22,298 bases of DNA, from positions 1 to 22,298 of the forward strand of contig CAWUIQ010000054.1 of NCBI GenBank assembly GCA_963922565.1, given 5' to 3'. This document shows, piece by piece, positions 22,117-22,298 of the stretch. The stretch's first letter is position 1, and the number at the start of each line of letters is the position of its first letter. Made by a program: the position numbers and the translations under genes. The notes beneath the pieces were generated by a model, which saw only the letters and a program-made list of their open reading frames with translations, was not told the DNA's origin and did not search any database. This DNA comes from JBCBKL01 sp963922565. Its GTDB lineage: Bacteria > Pseudomonadota > Alphaproteobacteria > Rhodobacterales > Rhodobacteraceae.

Positions 22117-22298
22117 ATGCTGAGCGTCGAAACGTTTCCCACGCTGAGCGCAGCCGCTGGTGCCATGAGCGAACGGGCACGGTATCTCGCGGGCGGTACG
22201 CTGGTGATGCGGGAGGTCAATTACGGCGCGCATCGGATCGAAAGGATCCTGCGCACGACCGATGACGGTCTGCGCCAGATCCGGAGTGACGGTGCCCG
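22117..22298 (+). CDS. FAD-binding subunit of a molybdenum hydroxylase, CoxM-like (3' partial)
   Basis: The first 60 codons of a protein that runs off the right edge. The sequence MLSVETFPTLSAAAGAMSER then YLAGGTLVMREVNYG resembles the opening of the FAD_binding_5 domain of CoxM/xanthine dehydrogenase medium subunits, where AGGT (25-28) binds FAD pyrophosphate. This subunit passes electrons from the [2Fe-2S] and molybdenum subunits to an acceptor. AGGAGG lies 6 bp before the ATG, and the upstream stop is one base away. If the call is right, iron-sulfur and molybdopterin subunit genes should follow. Only the first third of the domain is visible, so confidence is moderate. Confidence 0.7.
   Translation, partial: MLSVETFPTLSAAAGAMSERARYLAGGTLVMREVNYGAHRIERILRTTDDGLRQIRSDGA

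Overview
The window looks like chromosomal DNA of an alphaproteobacterium, most likely a Rhodobacteraceae (roseobacter-type) heterotroph. It is GC-rich, every gene I can support lies on the + strand in tightly packed operons, exported proteins show the Ala-rich cleavage sites followed by a Gly-His stretch that are common in that family, and the gene content (CoxE/CoxG-type accessory factors, LIV-type uptake systems, ferredoxin-linked haem membrane modules) fits. I see no rRNA, tRNA, insertion sequence, phage gene or CRISPR array. Taxonomy is inferred from style only.

Layout. (1) 1-2607: the tail of a molybdenum-hydroxylase (aerobic CO dehydrogenase-like) accessory operon: a partial CoxE-type VWA protein, an XdhC/CoxF-type protein, a MobA/MocA-like nucleotidyltransferase and a CoxG-type SRPBCC protein. 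(2) 2852-6378: a two-gene, translationally coupled unit of a four-histidine (haem-type) membrane module fused to a [2Fe-2S] ferredoxin, followed by a large MscS-family channel. (3) 6631-11531: a periplasmic substrate-binding protein, a strong hairpin, an iron-ADH-family protein that has lost its metal-binding histidines, an aldehyde dehydrogenase and an AraC-family regulator. (4) 11607-22298: a long operon with a probable leader peptide, LIV-type permeases LivH and LivM, ATPase LivG, a LivF ATPase fused to a Tm-1/UPF0261 domain, a PEP-hydrolase-like TIM barrel, a 1066-residue flotillin with 52 uninterrupted 11-residue coiled-coil repeats, two SRPBCC paralogues flanking an exported NTF2-like protein, and the start of an FAD-binding subunit of a second molybdenum hydroxylase.

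How the parts may work together (inference): blocks 3 and 4 look like one uptake-and-oxidation system. The periplasmic protein and LivHMGF-type transporter import a small organic compound. The molybdenum hydroxylase that begins at the right edge would hydroxylate it, helped by SRPBCC proteins. The aldehyde dehydrogenase and the degenerate ADH-family protein would act on downstream intermediates, under AraC control. The Tm-1 domain and the TIM barrel are the two halves of the plant Tm-1 protein architecture, here split between the transporter ATPase and the next gene. The giant flotillin could scaffold the complex at the membrane. The substrate is not readable from the sequence.

The most noteworthy items are the LivF-Tm-1 fusion next to the TIM barrel, the hendecad-expanded flotillin, the cyclase-less haem/ferredoxin module coupled to an MscS channel, and the ADH-family protein without metal ligands.
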